The translations under genes and the position numbers were made by a program. Below the pieces are notes generated by a model. It searched no databases. It was not told where the DNA came from and worked only from the letters and a program-made list of their open reading frames with translations. From the NCBI GenBank assembly GCA_020831625.1, contig JAFIGD010000003.1, positions 113,197 through 177,196 on the forward strand: 64,000 bases of DNA. Reading direction: 5' to 3'. The DNA is from Verrucomicrobiota bacterium. Lineage in GTDB: Bacteria > Verrucomicrobiota > Kiritimatiellia > SS1-B-03-39 > UBA6053. Below, piece by piece: positions 59,820 through 64,000 of the stretch (position 1 is its first letter; each line of letters starts with the position of its first letter).

Positions 59820-61991
59820 TTACGGGGCCTCCACCCGGAACCGGGCGCGAAGCGCGTCGGGGTCGCGGCTGGACTGGGCGAGTTCGATTTCGAATTCGCC
59901 CGGTTCCACCACCCGCTCGCCTTCGGCATTGACGATGGAGCAGGCGGACACGGGAAGGGAGAACCGCAGGCGTTTGGATTCGCCCGCTTCAAGCTCGGGC
60001 TTTTGAAACTCCTTGAGTTCTTTCTGCACCCAGGTGGCGGAGGTGACCACATCGGAGAGGTAGAGCTGCACCACGCATTTTCCGGCCCGTTCCCCGGTGT
60101 TGGTGACGGTCACTTCACAGTGGATTTCCCCGTTCCGAACCTCGGAAGAGGGTGGGGCTGTCAGTTCCGAGAGTCGGAACGTGGTGTAGGAGAGGCCTTC
60201 CCCGAAGGCGAAGTGCGGGGCCTGGGTGATATCGGCGTAGCGGTCGCCGTGCTGGCCGCGCACCTGGGAATAATAGACCGGCTGCTGGCCCACATGATAG
60301 GGCACGGAGATCGGAAGCCTCCCGGAAGGATTGACCGCACCCGCGAGGACTTCGGCGAGCGCCTGTCCGCCGGTCATGCCGGGGTTGAACAGTTCGAGGA
60401 TGGCGTCGGCGTTGTGCACGCAGGCGGGGAGCACGTTGGGTTTGCTGTGGAGCAGGATCAGCACCAGAGGTTTTCCGAGGCCGGCGAGGGCTTCGAGCAT
60501 TCGGATTTGACCGCCCTGCAGTTCCAGGGTGCCGGTGGATTTGTATTCGCCGACAAGGTGCAGTTCGTCGCCCGCCACGGCCACGATCACATCGGCTTCC
60601 GCCGCGAGCTGGAGGGCGGGGGCGAGGAGGTCGTCACCGGCGTCGGTGACCCGGCAACCTGGGGCGTGGTTCACGGTCCAGGAGGCGGGGGCGTGCTGTT
60701 TCAGTCCGTCCAGAATTGTGACGGTGCATGCCCGGGGCTGGGCGTGTTTGACGGGATCCATCTGGCCGCTGGCTCCGGCCCAGTCGCCCAAATGGATTTG
60801 CGCGTTGTCGGCGTTGGGCCCGATGAGGGCGATGTTCAGCGGTTTGTCGGAGGGCAGGGGAAGGGTTTGATTTTGGTTCTGGAGGAGAACGATGGATTCG
60901 CGGGTCAGCTCCAGATTGGTCTGCCGATGGGCTTCGCAGCCGATGAGGCTCCTGCGGGTTTCATCGGGCGCGCGCGGATTTTCGAAGAGTCCCATGCGGA
61001 ATTTCAGCAGGAGGATGCGGTACACGACCTCGTCGATCTCCGCTTCGGCCAGCATTCCGTGTTCCACTGCGTCAACCGCGCCCTCCAAAAAGGCCGGGGT
61101 GGCCATGATGAGGTCGTTGCCGCTTCGGACCGCGATGACGGCGGCCTCGGTAATGTCCGCGGCGATTTTCTGGTCCGTAACCAGGTTGCCGACGTTATTC
61201 CAGTCGGTGACGAGGATGCCTTCGAAGCCCCATTCCTCTTTGAGAACGGATTTGAGCAGCCAGGGATTGGCGCTGGACGGGCGGCCTTCCATGGATTGAT
61301 AGCCGACCATGAAACTCATGCAGCCGTTTTTGGCAGCGGCCTCGAACGGGGGGAGGAAATAGGAGCGCAGTTTGCGGGGGGAGATGTCCGCCTCCGAGGC
61401 GTCGCGTCCGCCCAGGGTCTCGGAGTATCCCGCAAAGTGTTTGGCGGTGGCGAGAATCGCGTCGGGATCGTCGAGGCCCCGGCCCTGGTATCCGCGGATC
61501 ATCGCGGTGCCGAAACGGGAGATGAGGAAGGGGTCTTCGCCGAAGGTTTCGCCGACCCGGCCCCAGCGCAAATCACGGGTGAGGCAGAGCACCGGGGAAA
61601 AGGTCCAGTGGACACCGGTTCCGCAGACTTCGCGGGCGGTCACGCGGGCCGCCGCCTCGATGAGATCCTCGTTCCAGGAACAGGCCTGCGCGAGCTGGGT
61701 GGGGAAAATGGTGGCGCCGGGCCAGAAGGAATGTCCGTGAATGCAATCGTCTCCAATGAGGATGGGGATGCCCAGACGGGTCTTTGCGGCGAGTTCCATC
61801 GCCTCCCGGCTGCGGTCCCCGTTGATGTGGAGCAGGGAGCCGGCACCTTTGTTGGACACCAGATCCGGCAAATCGCCCTGGGCGTCAAGCTGAAGCATTT
61901 GTCCCGCTTTTTCGTGAAGAGTCATCCGGGTCAACAAGTCATTGGCGCGGGTTTCGGGCGGGAGAGACGAATTCAGATAAGGTGGGTTCAT
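59820..61991 (-). CDS. GH3 beta-glycosidase
   Basis: A 723-residue GH3 enzyme (BglX-like layout) releasing terminal beta-linked sugars from oligosaccharides. The N-terminal barrel has TFGEDPFLISRFG and the nucleophile Asp263 in ILVTDWNNVGNL. A second alpha/beta domain and a C-terminal fibronectin III-like domain (VTVTNTGERAGKCVVQLYLSD) follow. No signal peptide, so a cytoplasmic site is likely. It is the first gene of an operon with GH5 and has operator copy 9 ahead. Beta-glucosidase and beta-xylosidase cannot be told apart here. Confidence 0.94.
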   Translation of the reverse strand: MNPPYLNSSLPPETRANDLLTRMTLHEKAGQMLQLDAQGDLPDLVSNKGAGSLLHINGDRSREAMELAAKTRLGIPILIGDDCIHGHSFWPGATIFPTQLAQACSWNEDLIEAAARVTAREVCGTGVHWTFSPVLCLTRDLRWGRVGETFGEDPFLISRFGTAMIRGYQGRGLDDPDAILATAKHFAGYSETLGGRDASEADISPRKLRSYFLPPFEAAAKNGCMSFMVGYQSMEGRPSSANPWLLKSVLKEEWGFEGILVTDWNNVGNLVTDQKIAADITEAAVIAVRSGNDLIMATPAFLEGAVDAVEHGMLAEAEIDEVVYRILLLKFRMGLFENPRAPDETRRSLIGCEAHRQTNLELTRESIVLLQNQNQTLPLPSDKPLNIALIGPNADNAQIHLGDWAGASGQMDPVKHAQPRACTVTILDGLKQHAPASWTVNHAPGCRVTDAGDDLLAPALQLAAEADVIVAVAGDELHLVGEYKSTGTLELQGGQIRMLEALAGLGKPLVLILLHSKPNVLPACVHNADAILELFNPGMTGGQALAEVLAGAVNPSGRLPISVPYHVGQQPVYYSQVRGQHGDRYADITQAPHFAFGEGLSYTTFRLSELTAPPSSEVRNGEIHCEVTVTNTGERAGKCVVQLYLSDVVTSATWVQKELKEFQKPELEAGESKRLRFSLPVSACSIVNAEGERVVEPGEFEIELAQSSRDPDALRARFRVEAP

Positions 61992-62068
61992 GGCGGGTTT
62001 CCTAGCAATTCAATCCGGGAAAGACCATCTTTTCCGGGGGGCGTTTGGCGGTGAGTTTTTTGAATAAT

Positions 62069-62107
62069 AACTGTTGCGCATCTATTATATTTAAGGTTCA
62101 CTGTCAA
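62069..62107 (-). promoter_or_regulatory. Promoter and operator copy 9 (GH3-GH5 operon)
   Basis: On the minus strand TTGACA (62107-62102) precedes the operator, AACTGTTGCGCATCTATT on the plus strand at 62069-62086. The central CG is only 24 bases from the -35 box, so it would overlap the -10 region. It may also act on the divergent GH5 gene at 62175. Confidence 0.7.
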
Positions 62108-62174
62108 TCTTAGTGTCAGATACCCCTCGCATTTGAGTATTGCCTTCCATGTAAATGAGTTTGGACCGCCGGAC

Positions 62175-63728
62175 ATGATATATATCAGATGTTTATTTTT
62201 GATGCCCGTTATACTTTGCAGCTTTGTTTCAGCGACGATGCCGGATGCCGGGGAGGTGCTTTTCGAGGAAACGTTTGAGCAGGCGGGCGCGCTGAATCGC
62301 TGGACGAGATCCGACGAACGGCAGGTTCGCATTGTGGAGGAAGACCGGAGCAGGGTGTTAAAGGTCGAATCGGACGGTGGCGGAGCTTTCGCGGTTTTGG
62401 AATTGCCCGCGGAGCGGTTCCGGGGATCCCGGGTGCAGGTGCAGGCGCGGCTCCGGGCGGAGAATGTCAGTCGACCTCCCCATCCCTGGAACGGCGTCAA
62501 AGTGATGCTGCACACCGCCGGGCCGTCACGGGAGGATTATCCCCAGGCGTTGTTGGGCACCGGCGGTTTTGACTGGCTCGATGCCTCTTTTACCGCGCGG
62601 ATTCCGGCGGATGTGACCACGGTTCGCCTGCTGCTGGGGCTTGAAGAAGTCAGTGGCACCGTGTGGATTGACCGGGTGAACGTCATCGTGGAGGAGCCGC
62701 CACAACCCAGACGGGAGGTCATTCACACCGGGCCCGTTCACAAAGGGCATGACCTGCCCCGGCTGCGGGGAGCCATGATTCCGACGCGGCCAACGGCGGG
62801 AGATTTACGGGATCTTGCCGGACTGGGGGCCAATCATATCCGCTGGCAGTTGACCTGGGACACCTTTCCCCGGAGTCCGGCGGATCAGGCCACACCGAAA
62901 GAATATGAGGCCTGGATCGGGGAGATCCTGGATTATATCGACACGCTTTTGCCCCTCTGTGAGGAACTGGGTCTGCGGGTGCTGATCGATGTGCACACGC
63001 CACCCGGAGGGATTACGGGCCGGGATCACATGCGGTTGTTTTCCGAACAGGCCTTCCAGGACACCCTGATCCGGGTGTGGGAGCACATTGCCCGCCGTTA
63101 CAAGGGGCATCCGGCCATCTGGGGCTACGATCTGCTGAACGAACCCCTGGAGGGGCCCGTTGCCGAAGGATTGATGGACTGGCAGGCCCTGGCGGGTGAA
63201 CTGGCGGCACGCATCCGGGCCATTGACGCGGAGCGGACCCTCGTCGTCCAGGCCGCGCCGGGGGGCGGCCCCAAGGCTCTGGTGGACTTCACGCCCCTGC
63301 CGCAGCCCAACATCGTGTACAGTTTCCATTTTTACGAACCCCATGAATTCACCCATCAGGGCGTGTATGACACCCGGACGGTCGGCCAAACCTATCCCGG
63401 AACCCTCCGGGAGCAGGTCTGGAACAAAGAAACCCTGCGGGGAATCATGCAACTGGTCGCGGAATGGCAACGGGAACATCATGTTCATATCTATGTCGGC
63501 GAATTTTCGGCCATCCGCTGGGCGCCCGGCGACAGCGCCCTCAATTACCTCAGGGACTGTATCGACCTGTTTGAGTCCTTCGGCTGGGACTGGGCCTATC
63601 ACGCTTTTCGTGAGTGGCAGGGCTGGAGTGTGGAGCACGGGACCGACAAACAGGATCTCAGTGTTCAAACCGAACCCGGATCCCGCAAACGCCTGCTGAT
63701 GAACTGGTTTGAAAAAAACCGGAGATGA
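62175..63728 (+). CDS. Secreted GH5 glycosidase with an N-terminal carbohydrate-binding-like module
   Basis: A 517-residue GH5 enzyme with a signal peptide (MIYIRCLFLMPVILCSFVSA). Residues 25-190 look like a CBM-type beta-sandwich (EVLFEETFEQAGALNRWTRSDERQ, then EVSGTVWIDRVNVIVEE). The barrel has NHIRWQLTWDTFP, VLIDVHTPPGGITG, the acid/base Glu323 in GYDLLNEPLEG and the nucleophile Glu443 in YVGEFSAIRW. An upstream TTG at 62133 is an alternative start. It is divergent from GH3 and shares that control region. Confidence 0.92.
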   Translation: MIYIRCLFLMPVILCSFVSATMPDAGEVLFEETFEQAGALNRWTRSDERQVRIVEEDRSRVLKVESDGGGAFAVLELPAERFRGSRVQVQARLRAENVSRPPHPWNGVKVMLHTAGPSREDYPQALLGTGGFDWLDASFTARIPADVTTVRLLLGLEEVSGTVWIDRVNVIVEEPPQPRREVIHTGPVHKGHDLPRLRGAMIPTRPTAGDLRDLAGLGANHIRWQLTWDTFPRSPADQATPKEYEAWIGEILDYIDTLLPLCEELGLRVLIDVHTPPGGITGRDHMRLFSEQAFQDTLIRVWEHIARRYKGHPAIWGYDLLNEPLEGPVAEGLMDWQALAGELAARIRAIDAERTLVVQAAPGGGPKALVDFTPLPQPNIVYSFHFYEPHEFTHQGVYDTRTVGQTYPGTLREQVWNKETLRGIMQLVAEWQREHHVHIYVGEFSAIRWAPGDSALNYLRDCIDLFESFGWDWAYHAFREWQGWSVEHGTDKQDLSVQTEPGSRKRLLMNWFEKNRR

Positions 63729-64000
63729 GTCTGTGCCTTATGACACGCCGTCGGGCTTCACCCTCGGAATATAGTTCAGCCCTCCGGGCCTTTCGGGCTT
63801 GGTCGGACCGAAACCCCAGGCTGCGCCCGGGGCTGAATATGTTTCGGCCCTCCGGGCCTTGAAAATCGATGTTCAACTCGTGTTCAGACATGTGTCGGCT
63901 GTTTTATATATCCCAACGGGATAAAACCCGTAAGCCAGGGGCGTTGCCCTGACGAGTATACACATTTCAAATGAGTGATCGCATGGGGCAAAAAACAATA
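63729..64000. repeat. Noncoding repeat element ending the island
   Basis: Contains hairpins CAGCCCTCCGGGCC and CGGCCCTCCGGGCC, the inverted ATCCCAACGGGAT at about 63906-63920, and GGGGCGTTGCCCTGACGAGT (63938-63957) running into ATACACATTT. The last part matches the ends of the element at 44961-45313. Such CCCAACGGG/GGGGCGTTGCCC elements are common as intergenic repeats in Verrucomicrobiota, Planctomycetes and Bacteroidetes. No real gene was seen in it; the right edge of the window cuts it. Confidence 0.65.

Noticed and set aside
59787..62054. 755-residue plus-strand ORF opposite GH3
   Set aside because: Shadow frame; the GH3 protein on the minus strand has all family motifs.
63658..63891. 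77-residue minus-strand ORF at the right end
   Set aside because: It is the translation of the intergenic repeat and overlaps the GH5 3' end; it has no start signal or family.

Overview
The window comes from a GC-rich Gram-negative bacterium, most probably a marine or aquatic member of the Verrucomicrobiota (Opitutae-like). This is inferred from PEP-CTERM proteins with autotransporter-type beta repeats, a very large pilin-like protein resembling the Verru_Chthon cassette A family, sulfatases with PA14 and LamG domains, and a polysaccharide-degradation locus without SusC/SusD. No rRNA, tRNA, CRISPR array or intact insertion sequence was seen.

Region 1 (1-25 kb) is mostly housekeeping. A 5'-truncated secreted-protein gene is followed by a sigma-54 promoter driving amtB and a P-II gene, then a TorF-type porin. 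Next come a DegT aminotransferase and PglC-type sugar transferase pair, a DNA-binding/receiver regulator and a menC-like enolase-superfamily gene. A membrane-anchored HExxH peptidase faces a collinear block of sppA, uvrA, an S41 peptidase and tsaD. A sugar ABC import operon (TPR lipoprotein, binding protein, two permeases, no ATPase) follows, then Fe/Mn superoxide dismutase and an AraC regulator divergent from a double FAD-dependent oxidoreductase.

Region 2 (25.4-63.7 kb) is one large polysaccharide-utilisation island. Its first operon encodes a pilin-like 1140-residue protein, an ExbB/ExbD motor and two coiled-coil envelope proteins. After it come three GH16 enzymes, two sulfatases, two nucleoside-hydrolase-like proteins, a GH28-like enzyme, a large uncharacterised protein, an ABC exporter, two GH5 and one GH3 enzyme, two PEP-CTERM proteins and copies of a shared uncharacterised domain. 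The extracellular enzymes and sulfatases have signal peptides, whereas one GH5 and the GH3 lack one. This suggests outside cutting and desulfation followed by cytoplasmic finishing of a (probably sulfated) beta-glycan.

The main discovery is that eight intergenic stretches of Region 2 carry, in total, nine copies of one 18-bp dyad (consensus AACWGTTGCGYWATTRTT, with GTT and the central CG invariant). In eight of the nine a TTGAC(A/T) -35 box lies upstream, at 31-34 bases from the centre in six of them. It looks like the operator of a single repressor whose gene is outside the window, and it defines a regulon linking the ExbBD machine, GH16s, sulfatase, PEP-CTERM proteins, nucleoside hydrolase and GH3. 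Other notable items are a circularly permuted DNRLRE domain inside a GH16 catalytic domain, an uncharacterised module of about 190 residues found five times, a PEP-CTERM gene remnant with its terminator in a sulfatase leader, a sulfatase apparently lacking a canonical start codon, and a P-II protein lacking the uridylylated tyrosine.
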